Shown: one piece after another, positions 37,757 through 47,059 of the stretch | Layout of the letters: each line of letters begins with the position of its first letter | How positions within the stretch are numbered: the first letter of the stretch is position 1 | Source of the DNA: Thalassotalea nanhaiensis | GTDB lineage: Bacteria; Pseudomonadota; Gammaproteobacteria; Enterobacterales; Alteromonadaceae | Direction: 5' to 3' | DNA: 64,000 bases | Assembly (NCBI RefSeq): GCF_031583575.1 | Contig: NZ_CP134146.1 | Coordinates: 124,001-188,000, forward strand | The notes under the pieces: model-generated | The model's input: only the letters and a program-made list of their open reading frames with translations | What the model was told of the DNA's origin: nothing | The model's database searches: none | Program-made: the position numbers and the translations under genes

Positions 37757-39511
37757 ATGAGCGCTCTCACCTCAGGTGTTATTTTTCTTAGCGCTGCTGT
37801 TATTGCAGTCCCCATTTTCACCCGTTTTAAACTCGGTGCTATTTTAGGTTATTTAGCAGCAGGTTTAATTATTGGCCCTTCAGTATTGGGCCTTATTCAT
37901 GACCCTGAACAGATACTGCATTTTGCCGAATTAGGCGTAGTATTTTTGTTATTTATTATTGGCCTTGAGCTGGAGCCAGAAAAACTGCTGCGAATGCGCA
38001 ATCAAATATTATTTATTGGTGGCGGTCAGTTGTTGTTTTGTGCTTTTGCAATCACCGCATTATTATTGCTGCTGTCTTTCGACTGGAAAATTGCCCTTGT
38101 TTTAGGCTTGGCTTTTGGCTTGTCGTCTACCGCTTTTGCCATCCAATTGATGGAAGAAAAGCGTTTATTAACCACGCCATTAGGGCAAAAAGGCTTTTCA
38201 ATTTTACTGATGCAAGATTTAGCGGTTATCCCTATCTTGTTATTAGTGACAGCGCTTGCTGGCTCAAGTAACGCTGACGCACCTGCTTGGTATATTAGTG
38301 TTTCTGTTATTATTGCCGTGTTATTTTCAGGGCGTTATTTAGTTAACCCATTCTTGAGAGTCATGTCTCGTTATGGAAGTTCTGAAGTAATGACCGCTGC
38401 GGCTTTGTTAATTGTGATTGCCACCGCATTAGTTATGCAGCTCGTTGGTTTGTCGATGGGGTTAGGTGCCTTTATTGCCGGTATATTGCTTGCAAACTCA
38501 AGTTTTAGACATCAGCTTGAAGTTGAAATAGCGCCTTTTAAAGGATTATTGCTTGGCCTGTTTTTTATCGCCATCGGGATGAATTTAGAACTTGATTTGT
38601 TGATTGCTCAGCCGGTAACAATTATTGGTGCAAGTTTGATTCTAATTGCCATTAAAACAGCTATTATTTATGGTTTGTTAAGGTTTAACAATCAACCCGG
38701 AACCCATCCACTAAGACTTGCGTTGATGTTATCCCAAGGTGGTGAATTCGCCTTTGTAATTTTTAATGTTGCCGTAAATGATGCGTTATTACCAGGTAGC
38801 ATAGCAGCACAAGCGACATTAATCGTTGGTATTTCGATGGCCTTAACATCACCTTTGGTGATCTTGTATGAAAAAATTCAACGACGAAAAGTGCAAGTAC
38901 CAGAATACGACACCGAATCAGGAGTGCTTGAACCTGAAGTAATTATTGCTGGCTTTGGCCGTTTTGGTCAAATTACCGGCCGTATCTTATCGGCCAATAA
39001 CATTCACTTTACGGCACTCGATAACAATGCCGAGCATATTGAATTTTTGAAACAATTTGGTAATAAGGTGTTTTATGGCGATGCAACAAAACTGCGATTG
39101 TTAAAAGCCGCAGGCATTGAACATGTGCGTATTATGTTTATAGCGGCAGATTCAGATAAGCATGGTTTTGATATTGCAAAAACCGTTAAGGAACACTTTC
39201 CACATATAAAAATTATCGCTCGTGCTAAAAGCCGTTTAAGTGTACTCAAATATAGAGATATTGGTGTTTATACCAATGTTAGAGAAATGTTTGATAGCAG
39301 TTTAACCGCGGCGCAAATAGTACTTGAAGAATACGGTTTTGATCATGCTAAAGCGCAACATTTGGTGAAAGTCTTTAAAGCACATGATGAACAATTACTG
39401 GAAGAGTCTTATCAAAGTAAAAATAAATTTGATATGAACGAACTCATTAAAGTGAGTAATAAAGGTCGGGCAGAACTAGAGACGTTATTTAAGAAAGATC
39501 ACGATGAATAA
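37757..39511 (+). CDS. Kef-type monovalent cation:proton antiporter (CPA2)
   Basis: 584 aa. The N-terminal two thirds hold about twelve membrane helices of the Na+/H+ exchanger domain (GLIIGPSVLGL, FLLFIIGLELEP, FGLSSTAFAIQLM, LMQDLAVIPILLL). Next is a TrkA-N domain beginning VIIAGFGRFGQITGRIL (Rossmann loop, about residue 394), the nucleotide/glutathione-sensing part in KefB/KefC. Likely a glutathione-gated potassium efflux system; whether it is KefB or KefC type cannot be decided. ATG 37757 follows AGGA. Its end overlaps the DUF523 gene by eight bases. Confidence 0.88.
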   Translation: MSALTSGVIFLSAAVIAVPIFTRFKLGAILGYLAAGLIIGPSVLGLIHDPEQILHFAELGVVFLLFIIGLELEPEKLLRMRNQILFIGGGQLLFCAFAITALLLLLSFDWKIALVLGLAFGLSSTAFAIQLMEEKRLLTTPLGQKGFSILLMQDLAVIPILLLVTALAGSSNADAPAWYISVSVIIAVLFSGRYLVNPFLRVMSRYGSSEVMTAAALLIVIATALVMQLVGLSMGLGAFIAGILLANSSFRHQLEVEIAPFKGLLLGLFFIAIGMNLELDLLIAQPVTIIGASLILIAIKTAIIYGLLRFNNQPGTHPLRLALMLSQGGEFAFVIFNVAVNDALLPGSIAAQATLIVGISMALTSPLVILYEKIQRRKVQVPEYDTESGVLEPEVIIAGFGRFGQITGRILSANNIHFTALDNNAEHIEFLKQFGNKVFYGDATKLRLLKAAGIEHVRIMFIAADSDKHGFDIAKTVKEHFPHIKIIARAKSRLSVLKYRDIGVYTNVREMFDSSLTAAQIVLEEYGFDHAKAQHLVKVFKAHDEQLLEESYQSKNKFDMNELIKVSNKGRAELETLFKKDHDE

Positions 39512-39959
39512 AATCTTAATTAGCAGCTGTTTTTTAGGTAACAAAGTTAGATACGACGGCCAGACTAAATCAATTGTCGACCCACAAATCGCAACATGGC
39601 AACAGCAAGGCTGCTTAACCGTTATTTGCCCAGAAGTATCTGGCGGCTTGTCGGTGCCAAGAGCAAGAGCAGAACAAATTGGTAAGCAAGTTTTTGACGA
39701 GTTCGGTGTAGATGTTACGGCCCAGTTTCAATTAGGTGCGATACATGCTCTCGAGTTGTGTCAGCAACAGCAAATAAAATTTGCTTTGCTAAAAGAATTT
39801 AGCCCATCATGCGGCAGCAAGCAGATATATAACGGTGACTTCAACGGCACTAAAATAAAGGGGCAGGGCGTTACCGCTAAATTACTGACTGAGCATGGCA
39901 TAGCGGTTTACAGTGAATTAACGCTCGCGCAATTAATTATTGACTACAATAGGGCGTAA
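39504..39959 (+). CDS. DUF523 family protein
   Basis: 151 aa, nearly the whole DUF523 domain. Conserved cysteine motifs are visible: ISSCFLGNKVRYDG at the N-terminus, VICPEVSGGLSVPRARAE and FSPSCGSKQIYNG. The cysteines suggest metal or Fe-S binding, but the biochemical role is unknown. It overlaps the antiporter gene by eight bases and precedes the DUF885 lipoprotein gene, so all three may be one transcript. Confidence 0.88.
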   Translation: MNKILISSCFLGNKVRYDGQTKSIVDPQIATWQQQGCLTVICPEVSGGLSVPRARAEQIGKQVFDEFGVDVTAQFQLGAIHALELCQQQQIKFALLKEFSPSCGSKQIYNGDFNGTKIKGQGVTAKLLTEHGIAVYSELTLAQLIIDYNRA

Positions 39960-39996
39960 GCGTTTAATACGACCAGACTCAACAAGAGAATTCCTT

Positions 39997-41763
39997 ATGA
40001 ACAAACTAATTTTTATCTTTTTTTCCATTTTTATACTTTCTGCATGTGCTCAAACAGCTGATGATAATCAGGTTCAAGCCAGTGACGCTCAGTTATTACA
40101 AATTATTGATGAGCAAAAAGCGTATCAGGACTCGTTAAACCCATTTAAAAAAGAAAACAATATTCTTTATTATGACGTATCACCAGAAGCGCTGGCGAAA
40201 GATCATGAAATAACTGCTGGAATTTATCAACGCTTGCAAGCTATCGATAAATCAACACTAAGCTTTGATAATCAGATCAACCATACAATTTTGAGTTATA
40301 AGTTAAAAAATGAACTCGATTCGTATACAAACTTCGATCATTATCTGCCGATAACTGCAGAGGGTGGTTTCCATGCTTACATGACGTTCATGGTTAATCG
40401 TTCAACCTTTAAATCAACTGAAGATTACCAAACTTATTTAAAGCGTTTAGTTGCTCTAGACACCTATTTTGAGCAACAAACTTACTGGATGAAGAAAGGC
40501 TTGGAAACTGGAATTAGCCAACCACAGGTTGTATTGGAAGGCTTCGAACATAGTATTAGTTCATTAATTGTTGACGATGTGACGAAAAGTGAGTTTTACC
40601 GTCCTTTTATCACTATGCCTGACTATATTTCAGCTGAACAGCAACAAGCTTTAAAACAACAAGCGCAAACGATAATTAGCGAAAATATCAACCCGATGTA
40701 TCAACGCTTTTATGACTTTATGGTTGACGTTTACATCCCGAATGCGCGCCAAACTATTGCGGCAAAAGACTTCCCTAATGGTAGCGAATTTTATCAAAAT
40801 AGAATTGAGCACTACACTACATTGACGATGAATGCTGATGAAATTCACAACATTGGTTTAAAAGAAGTGGCTAGAATTCGTGCCGAAATGGAAGAAGTTA
40901 TTGTTGAAGTTGGATTTGAAGGCAGCTTTGCAGAGTTTGTCGAGTTTTTAAGAACTGACCCGCAATTTTATGCAACCACACCTGAACAGTTACTAAAAGA
41001 AGCCTCTTATATTGCTAAAAAGATGGATGCGAAATTACCGTCTTTATTTAAAACCCTACCGCGTACTCCTTATGGGGTAATTCCTGTGCCGGCAAGCCTA
41101 GCGCCTAAATATACAACCGGACGTTATTCTGGTCCAAGTCGTGATGATCAACCAGGTAATTATTGGGTAAACACCTATGCGTTAGACCGTCGCCCTTTGT
41201 ATGTATTAGAAGCACTTACCTTACATGAAGCTGTTCCTGGACATCATTTACAAGGCTCAATCGCTCGAGAAATGGAGAATGTACCAGAGTTTCGTAATCA
41301 AACTTATATTTCTGCTTTTGGTGAAGGTTGGGGGTTATATTCTGAATACCTTGGCATAGAAGCTGGTTTTTACCAAGACCCATACTCAAGGTTTGGCCGT
41401 TTAACGTATGAAATGTGGCGCGCCGTGCGTTTAGTGGTTGATACCGGCATGCATATGAAAGGTTGGTCAAGACAGAAGGCCATGGATTACTTAGCCAATA
41501 ATTCTGCTTTATCATTACATAATGTTAAAACTGAAATAGACCGTTATATTTCTTGGCCAGCACAGGCGTTATCGTACAAGCTTGGTGAAATAACGATCAA
41601 GAGTTTACGAGTTGAAGCCGAGCAAGCTTTAGGAGAGAACTTTGATTTACGTGAGTTTCATGATCAAGTGCTGAAAAATGGATCTATACCTTTATCTTTA
41701 TTAGAAACGATTATTAGAGATTATATTGCTCAAAAGCAAAGTGAGATTAACGCGACACACTAG
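39997..41763 (+). CDS. DUF885 family lipoprotein (putative metallopeptidase)
   Basis: 588 aa from ATG 39997 (the open frame extends to 39940 but the lipoprotein signal fixes the start). The signal ends in LSAC with Cys at residue 17. The DUF885 domain fills the rest and carries the zinc-type motif LHEAVPGHHLQ near residue 410 and a downstream glutamate in SAFGEGWGLYSEYLG, as in gluzincin peptidases. Peptide-degrading activity is likely but not proven for the family. Hairpins follow the stop (41761-41783 and 41793-41813). Confidence 0.88.
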   Translation: MNKLIFIFFSIFILSACAQTADDNQVQASDAQLLQIIDEQKAYQDSLNPFKKENNILYYDVSPEALAKDHEITAGIYQRLQAIDKSTLSFDNQINHTILSYKLKNELDSYTNFDHYLPITAEGGFHAYMTFMVNRSTFKSTEDYQTYLKRLVALDTYFEQQTYWMKKGLETGISQPQVVLEGFEHSISSLIVDDVTKSEFYRPFITMPDYISAEQQQALKQQAQTIISENINPMYQRFYDFMVDVYIPNARQTIAAKDFPNGSEFYQNRIEHYTTLTMNADEIHNIGLKEVARIRAEMEEVIVEVGFEGSFAEFVEFLRTDPQFYATTPEQLLKEASYIAKKMDAKLPSLFKTLPRTPYGVIPVPASLAPKYTTGRYSGPSRDDQPGNYWVNTYALDRRPLYVLEALTLHEAVPGHHLQGSIAREMENVPEFRNQTYISAFGEGWGLYSEYLGIEAGFYQDPYSRFGRLTYEMWRAVRLVVDTGMHMKGWSRQKAMDYLANNSALSLHNVKTEIDRYISWPAQALSYKLGEITIKSLRVEAEQALGENFDLREFHDQVLKNGSIPLSLLETIIRDYIAQKQSEINATH

Positions 41764-41813
41764 TGTCGTTTTGAACTCGACACTCTACTTTCGTCCTGAA
41801 TTTATTTCAGGAT
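41761..41813 (+). terminator. Two consecutive hairpins after the DUF885 gene
   Basis: AGTGTCG...CGACACT (41761-41783) and TCCTGAA...TTCAGGA lie directly after the stop codon. T runs are short, so this is a probable rather than certain terminator. Confidence 0.5.
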
Positions 41814-41846
41814 CTTGATGTGAGCAAGGATGCTGACATTATCTTA

Positions 41847-41944
41847 AGAAACGAGAAACGAGAAACGAGAAACGAGAAACGAGAAACGAGAAACGAGAAA
41901 CGAGAAACGAGAAACGAGAAACGAGAAACGAGAAACGAGAAACG
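41847..41944. repeat. 7-bp tandem repeat, 14 copies
   Basis: The unit AGAAACG is repeated 14 times without a change over 98 bases. It lies in the 513-base gap 41764-42276, between the DUF885 terminator hairpins and the minus-strand riboswitch. A perfect short-unit array of this kind is expected to vary in copy number between strains. The open frame across it on the minus strand is repeat-derived and not a gene. Confidence 0.95.
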
Positions 41945-42041
41945 AAGTTAGAAAGTCATTGGAAGATTGAAGAAATAAGACAAGGCCCGCAAAGAAACGA
42001 TCGTAACAAGGAATGCTAATAAAGATAAGCCCCCGCAATAT

Positions 42042-42149
42042 CTTAGTCGGCAGTTCCGCTGTCATAAATATTTTCAAACTGCAAAAATATCATTAGACCG
42101 GTAACTTTGCGTCCCCAGCTTTCGCTAGGTTTGCCTTGGACGAGCTAAG
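42042..42149 (-). ncRNA. Cyclic di-GMP-I (GEMM) riboswitch, orphan
   Basis: Read on the minus strand, the element has all hallmarks of the c-di-GMP-I aptamer. P1 is closed by CTTAG/CTAAG (42149-42145 with 42046-42042). Next come GGCAAACC, a hairpin CCTAGC-GAAA-GCTGGG with the GAAA tetraloop, GGGACGCAAAG, ACCGGTCTAA, a long AT-rich stem (ATATTTT/AAAATAT) and ATGACAGCGG...CTGCCGA. The base matching G20 of the V. cholerae Vc2 aptamer is G, which predicts c-di-GMP rather than cGAMP binding. A promoter lies directly upstream. No open frame of note follows before the 7-bp repeat array and the convergent DUF885 gene. Confidence 0.88.
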
Positions 42150-42163
42150 TAGCCCTAAAAGTG

Positions 42164-42191
42164 ATTATAGTCAAAAAAACCTTGCTGTAAA
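42164..42191 (-). promoter_or_regulatory. Promoter of the orphan c-di-GMP riboswitch
   Basis: On the minus strand TTTACA (42191-42186), a 16-base spacer and a perfect TATAAT (42169-42164) precede the aptamer, whose 5' end lies 15 bases beyond the -10 box. It faces away from tesB. Confidence 0.65.
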
Positions 42192-42276
42192 CCTTTTCAC
42201 AAAAAAATCACCCTAATGTGGCTGTTTTCTTTGGATATAGGCATACTGTGGTTAAGAAACGTATTAGGAAGTAGTA

Positions 42277-43134
42277 ATGAGTAAAGTGTTAAACGAGCTG
42301 TTAGGTCTGTTAGAGTTAGAAAAATTAGATGACAATTTATTTATTGGCCAAAGTCAGGATTTAGGCTTTAAGGCGTTATTTGGCGGGCAAGTTATCGGTC
42401 AAGCGTTGTCGGCAGCGAAACAAACCTTAGCGCAAGAGCGCCAATTACACTCGTTCCACTCCTATTTTCTGCGTCCTGGCGATGCAAAAAAGCCGGTTAC
42501 TTATATTGTCGAAATTACTCGTGACGGCAGGAGTTTTAGTACTCGACGCGTACAAGCGATGCAAAACGGCAAAGCGATATTTAATTTAACCGCATCATTT
42601 CAAATCGAAGAGCTTGGGTTTGAGCATCAAGATGATATGCCTGCAGCTGTAGGCCCAGAAGGGCTTGCGACTATTCAGGAATTACAAATGCAGCATAAAG
42701 ATAAAATTCCACAGGCTATGCACAGCACCATTTTTGCTGAACGACCAATTGAGTTCCGTCCGGTGAAAGAGTATGACTGGCTAAACCCAAAAAAATCATC
42801 GTCAAAAAATCAAGTTTGGATGAGAGCTAAAGGTGACATGCCTAATGATTTACGTATTCATAAATACGTGCTTGGTTATGCGTCTGACTATAACTTTTTA
42901 CCAACCGCTGTACATCCTCATGGGCGTAGCGTTTGGTCTAAAGACTTTCAAATTGCAACCATAGATCATTCAATGTGGTTCCATCGTGATTTTAAATTTG
43001 ATGATTGGTTGTTGTACGATATCGACAGTCCTTCAGCAAGTGGTGGCCGAGGCTTAGTTCGCGGTAAAATTTATAATCAGCAAGGCCAGCTTGTTGCTTC
43101 TACCGCACAAGAAGGCGTAATTAGACAGTACTAG
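42277..43134 (+). CDS. tesB: Acyl-CoA thioesterase II
   Basis: 285 aa (E. coli TesB 286), a double hot-dog thioesterase that hydrolyses medium and long acyl-CoA. Signatures: LFGGQVIGQALSAA, FHSYFLRPGD, SFSTRRVQAMQ and, in the second hot-dog, ATIDHSMWFHRDF with the catalytic Asp; the C-terminal AQEGVIR supplies the Gln of the Asp-Thr-Gln triad. AGGA precedes the ATG. Monocistronic, convergent with the channel gene downstream. Confidence 0.94.
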   Translation: MSKVLNELLGLLELEKLDDNLFIGQSQDLGFKALFGGQVIGQALSAAKQTLAQERQLHSFHSYFLRPGDAKKPVTYIVEITRDGRSFSTRRVQAMQNGKAIFNLTASFQIEELGFEHQDDMPAAVGPEGLATIQELQMQHKDKIPQAMHSTIFAERPIEFRPVKEYDWLNPKKSSSKNQVWMRAKGDMPNDLRIHKYVLGYASDYNFLPTAVHPHGRSVWSKDFQIATIDHSMWFHRDFKFDDWLLYDIDSPSASGGRGLVRGKIYNQQGQLVASTAQEGVIRQY

Positions 43135-43161
43135 AATTAATACTGTCTAAACTTAATGGAC

Positions 43162-44403
43162 TCAAGCTCTTGCTTGCCAATCATGGCCAGTAGGAGTTTG
43201 GAATATTCGTAATTCAAATAATGGTGCAATGGCAAATAGATGGTCGAAGATATCAGCCTGAATACCTTCATAATTTGCCCAGTTAATATCATTACTGAAA
43301 AAGTACAATTCTAAGGCAACACCAACTTCGGTAGGCTTTAGCTGTCTAACCATGCAGGTCATATCATTATGAACTTTTGGGTGCTGCTGTAAATATGCGG
43401 CTATATAGGCTCTAAATGTACCTATATTCGTTAAACGTCGGCTATTAGGGTTGGTTATGTCATCTATACCTTTTTGCTGATTAAACTCGCTAATATCATT
43501 TTGTTTGTTATTAAGGTAATCATTCAAAAATTCAAATTGTTGCAATTTAGCCAATAATTCATCAGAGCAAAAGTGAATGCTGGAAATGTCGATACTGATA
43601 CTGCGTTTAATTCGTCTGCCGCCAGAGCTGGTCATTCCGCGCCAGTTTTTAAATGACTCACTAATTAATGCATAGGTAGGGATGGTTGTTACGGTGTTGT
43701 CCCAGTTTTGCACTTTTACTGTATTTAACGCTATTTCTAGCACATCACCATCTGCGCCGTATTGCGGCATTTCAATCCAGTCGCCGGGTGCTACCATTTT
43801 ATTGGCAGATATTTGAATACTGGCCACTAAACCTTTAATGGTGTCTTGAAACACTAACAATAAAACAGCGGTTAATGCACCTAAACCACTCAACAGGTAA
43901 ATTGGTGACCGATCAATAAGTACTGAAATGGCCAATATGGTGGCGACTAAGTAAATTGCCAGCTTAAGCAATTGAATGGTGGCATTTAGAGGTAGATATT
44001 TTTCTTTGCTTGATTCCTGAAACAGGCTGTTAGCCACGTTTAACAATGCGCTTAAGCTTCGAGCCACTTGTAATGCTATGGCAATTTTGGCAATTATGGT
44101 TAAGGCATCTACTAATTGTGGATTTTCACTGATAAAAAATGGCATTAACGCCAATAACAGTATGGCTGGAATTAACCAAGAAATGCGGTCGAATACTTTT
44201 TGAGAAATTAATAAGTCGTCCCATTCATTGCTCGTTTTGGTTACGATTTTATGGACAAACTTCAATACAAAATGTTTAGCGATGTAGTAACTAATCCAAC
44301 AAATTGTTAGTAAAAGCACAAAACCAATAGCTGCCGATACCGGTAGCACTAAACGCTCGCTTAGGCCGCCCATCGTTAGCCATTGTTGAATGAGTTCAGA
44401 CAT
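43162..44403 (-). CDS. ybdG: Mechanosensitive channel, YbdG/MscM type
   Basis: 413 aa (E. coli YbdG 415). MscS-family channel of miniconductance. About five membrane helices come first, the pore helix being GLGALTAVLLLVFQDTIKGLVASIQI, then the cytoplasmic beta domain starting GDWIEMPQYGADGDVLEI. The strings NTVKVQNWDNTVTTIPT, SGGRRIKRSISIDI and LTNIGTFRAYI are nearly as in E. coli YbdG, which supports this subfamily over MscS or MscK. It protects against hypo-osmotic shock. Divergent to proB, whose product makes the osmolyte precursor. Confidence 0.92.
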   Translation of the reverse strand: MSELIQQWLTMGGLSERLVLPVSAAIGFVLLLTICWISYYIAKHFVLKFVHKIVTKTSNEWDDLLISQKVFDRISWLIPAILLLALMPFFISENPQLVDALTIIAKIAIALQVARSLSALLNVANSLFQESSKEKYLPLNATIQLLKLAIYLVATILAISVLIDRSPIYLLSGLGALTAVLLLVFQDTIKGLVASIQISANKMVAPGDWIEMPQYGADGDVLEIALNTVKVQNWDNTVTTIPTYALISESFKNWRGMTSSGGRRIKRSISIDISSIHFCSDELLAKLQQFEFLNDYLNNKQNDISEFNQQKGIDDITNPNSRRLTNIGTFRAYIAAYLQQHPKVHNDMTCMVRQLKPTEVGVALELYFFSNDINWANYEGIQADIFDHLFAIAPLFELRIFQTPTGHDWQARA

Positions 44404-44606
44404 GTTTTCTCAGAATATTTTGAATTTAAATTTTATTCAGATTAGCGTTGATTTTAATGCTAAGCAATAAAAATCAAAATCTTGCCCTGTTTTAGTAATT
44501 TTATTGCTTATATTGTTATTTTATCTATGTATTTTCAAAAAGTTATTTGATCTTCTAAGCGCAATCTGTTTTCTTAGGGGGAGCTAATAAAAACACGGGT
44601 TGAGGA

Positions 44607-45716
44607 ATGAATTTTAAACGAGTTGTGATTAAGGTAGGCAGCGCATTAGTTGCTCCTGATGGTGAAGGTTGTAGTGGTAAATATTTGCTGGCAATTGCCC
44701 GCTTTATTACCGAATGCCACCAACGAGGCAAAGAAGTTATTTTGGTATCTTCTGGCAGCGTGGCGGCTGGACGTCAATTAATACATCATGGCTCACCCAA
44801 CCCCTCTATCGCAGCCAAGCAAGCCATGGCATCGGTAGGGCAAATGCAAATGATGGCCAATTGGCAGCGCTTCTTTGATACTGCCTGTTCGCAGTTACTT
44901 ATCACCCACGGTGATTTAAAAGACAGGCAGCGTTACATTAATATTAAAAATACCCTACGAATATTATTAGAGAATAATATTTTGCCGGTCGTTAATGAAA
45001 ATGACACGGTTGCAACGCAAGAGTTAAAAGTAGGCGATAACGATAATTTAGCCGCATTGGTAGCAATGGTAAGCGATGCTGACTGTTTGTTTATTCTAAG
45101 TGATGTTGATGGTGTGTTTAATTGCGATCCACGCTCTAACCCTGACGCTAAACTATTTAGTGAAATTGATACCATAGATGATGCGCTTTATGACATGGCT
45201 GGCGGTACATCTAATCATATAGCCACTGGCGGTATGAAAACTAAAATTCAAGCCGCTGAAAAAGCGATTGAACATGGTATTGAAACCTATATTTTGAACG
45301 GTAGTAAATCGGAAATTTTTGACAAACTGTTGCAAGGGGAAAACCCAGGCACGCGCTTTATTGCAAAAAATACTGCAGTAAAGGCAAAAAAACATTGGTT
45401 GAAACATACCTTGAAAAGCCATGGCTCAATTGTAATTGACGAAGGTGCGATTAATGCTTTGATAAATAAAGGCGCATCGCTACTTGCCACCGGCATTACT
45501 GAAATTTGGGGCGATTTTATCAAAGGCGAATCAGTAAATATTACCGCTCAATGTGGTACGCGGGTATTGGCAAAAGGTATTTGTCAGTACAGCAGTCAGG
45601 ATTTGGCTAAACTTAAAGGTAAGAATTCATCCGATTTTGAGAGTATTTTAGGTTATTGCCCGAGTAAAGAGATTATCCATCGAGATGATTTGGTTTTGAT
45701 GGAAACAAATGTTTAA
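44607..45716 (+). CDS. proB: Glutamate 5-kinase
   Basis: 369 aa (E. coli 367). First step of proline synthesis: phosphorylates glutamate to gamma-glutamyl phosphate. N-terminal amino-acid-kinase domain (VVIKVGSALV, VSSGSVAAGRQ, VNENDTVATQELKVGDNDNLAA, GGMKTKIQAAEKA) and a C-terminal PUA domain (from about residue 275, GSIVIDEGA...GITEIWGDF). GAGGA lies directly before the ATG. It is 10 bases upstream of proA, so the two form an operon. Confidence 0.97.
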   Translation: MNFKRVVIKVGSALVAPDGEGCSGKYLLAIARFITECHQRGKEVILVSSGSVAAGRQLIHHGSPNPSIAAKQAMASVGQMQMMANWQRFFDTACSQLLITHGDLKDRQRYINIKNTLRILLENNILPVVNENDTVATQELKVGDNDNLAALVAMVSDADCLFILSDVDGVFNCDPRSNPDAKLFSEIDTIDDALYDMAGGTSNHIATGGMKTKIQAAEKAIEHGIETYILNGSKSEIFDKLLQGENPGTRFIAKNTAVKAKKHWLKHTLKSHGSIVIDEGAINALINKGASLLATGITEIWGDFIKGESVNITAQCGTRVLAKGICQYSSQDLAKLKGKNSSDFESILGYCPSKEIIHRDDLVLMETNV

Positions 45717-45726
45717 GTAGAAAATT

Positions 45727-46989
45727 ATGAGTAGTGATACAAGATTCGATATTGCCAAACTTGCCAAAAAAGCAAGGCAAGCATCTTTGCAAGCAGCGCA
45801 ATTGAATAGCGAAATAAAAAATAAATTATTGACGGCGATGGCAAGCAATATTATTGCTAACCAAAGTGCAATTATTGCTGAAAATAGCAAAGACATTAGC
45901 GCTGGTGAAGCGAAAGGTTTATCCACAGCCATGCTTGACCGTTTGTTATTAACACCAGAGCGTATTAAAGGTATTAGCGATGCAATTATTGATATCGTAA
46001 ACTTGCCTGATCCAGTAGGTAGTCGCTCGGCAATGACCAACCGACCAACGGGCATTGAGGTTGGTAAAATGCGTATCCCATTAGGGGTGATTGCAATGAT
46101 TTATGAAGCTCGTCCTAATGTTACCGCGGAAGCTGCAGCACTTTGTTTGAAATCAGGAAATGCAGTGATATTAAGAGGTGGCAGCGAGGCTTTACACAGT
46201 AATCTAGCCATTGCTGCGATTCTGCATGACACATTAAAAGAGTTTTCACTACAGCCAGATATGGTTTGTGTGGTGCCTGATCCTGATCGTAGTGTCATCG
46301 AAAAACTTCTAACCTTGAATCAAGACATTGATTTGGTCATTCCGCGTGGTGGCGAAGGGCTGATTCGCTATGTAAGTGACAATTCTCGTATACCAGTTAT
46401 CCAACATTTTAAAGGGGTTTGTCACCTTTTTGTGGATAAGTATGCAGATATCAACAAAGCGGTTAACATTTTGGTCAATGGTAAAACTCAAAGACCGAGC
46501 GCCTGTAACTCGTTGGAAACGCTGTTAGTACATCAAGATATTGCCGACGAATTCTTACCAATTGCCGCAACAGCACTGGCCGAGTTCAATGTGAAAGTTC
46601 ATGCTTGTGAAAAAAGTCTTGGTAAATTTACCGGTGGTAGTTTAGCCACGGATGAAGATTACGATGCCGAATATTTAGCGCAAGAAATCGCAATAAAACA
46701 AGTCAGCGATTACGATCAAGCGATTGCTCATATTCAACAATTCAGCTCTGATCATACCGAAGTTATTGTTACTCAGGATTATTCTCGTGCCAATGAATTT
46801 GTGCGCCGAATAAATTCTTCAGTAGTGATGGTAAATGCATCGTCGAGGTTTTCTGACGGTGGTGAGCTTGGTTTAGGGTCTGAGATTGGTATTTCTACCA
46901 GTAAGTTACATGCTTACGGGCCTATGGGCTTAGAAGCCTTAACCACCGAAAAGTTTGTTGTATTTGGTGAAGGTGCGGTTAGAAAATAG
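45727..46989 (+). CDS. proA: Gamma-glutamyl phosphate reductase
   Basis: 420 aa (E. coli 417). NADPH-dependent second step of proline synthesis, giving glutamate-5-semialdehyde. An aldehyde-dehydrogenase fold with MIYEARPNVTAEAAALCLKSGNAVILRGGSEA, VIPRGGEGLIRYV, catalytic Cys in RPSACNSLETLLVH and C-terminal GLGSEIGISTSKLHAYGPMG. Co-transcribed with proB. A hairpin at 47024-47051 (GGTTGGC/GCCAACC) between it and the convergent asparaginase gene may help termination. Confidence 0.97.
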   Translation: MSSDTRFDIAKLAKKARQASLQAAQLNSEIKNKLLTAMASNIIANQSAIIAENSKDISAGEAKGLSTAMLDRLLLTPERIKGISDAIIDIVNLPDPVGSRSAMTNRPTGIEVGKMRIPLGVIAMIYEARPNVTAEAAALCLKSGNAVILRGGSEALHSNLAIAAILHDTLKEFSLQPDMVCVVPDPDRSVIEKLLTLNQDIDLVIPRGGEGLIRYVSDNSRIPVIQHFKGVCHLFVDKYADINKAVNILVNGKTQRPSACNSLETLLVHQDIADEFLPIAATALAEFNVKVHACEKSLGKFTGGSLATDEDYDAEYLAQEIAIKQVSDYDQAIAHIQQFSSDHTEVIVTQDYSRANEFVRRINSSVVMVNASSRFSDGGELGLGSEIGISTSKLHAYGPMGLEALTTEKFVVFGEGAVRK

Positions 46990-47059
46990 AGTTAAGCTCT
47001 TTCCAACCATCAGTTTAGAATGCGGTTGGCCCGAATTTCTTCGCGCCAACCTAATTAAA

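Noticed and set aside
41844-42077. 77-codon minus-strand open frame after the riboswitch, starting inside the aptamer
   Set aside because: It starts with TTG inside the aptamer, has no ribosome site and mostly encodes the 7-bp repeat; not a gene.
42042-42149. cGAMP-type (GEMM-Ib) rather than c-di-GMP riboswitch
   Set aside because: The base matching G20 of the Vc2 aptamer is G, not A, which favours c-di-GMP.
47024-47051. Terminator between proA and the asparaginase gene
   Set aside because: A GGTTGGC/GCCAACC hairpin exists but no T run follows on either strand, so only a hairpin is noted under proA.
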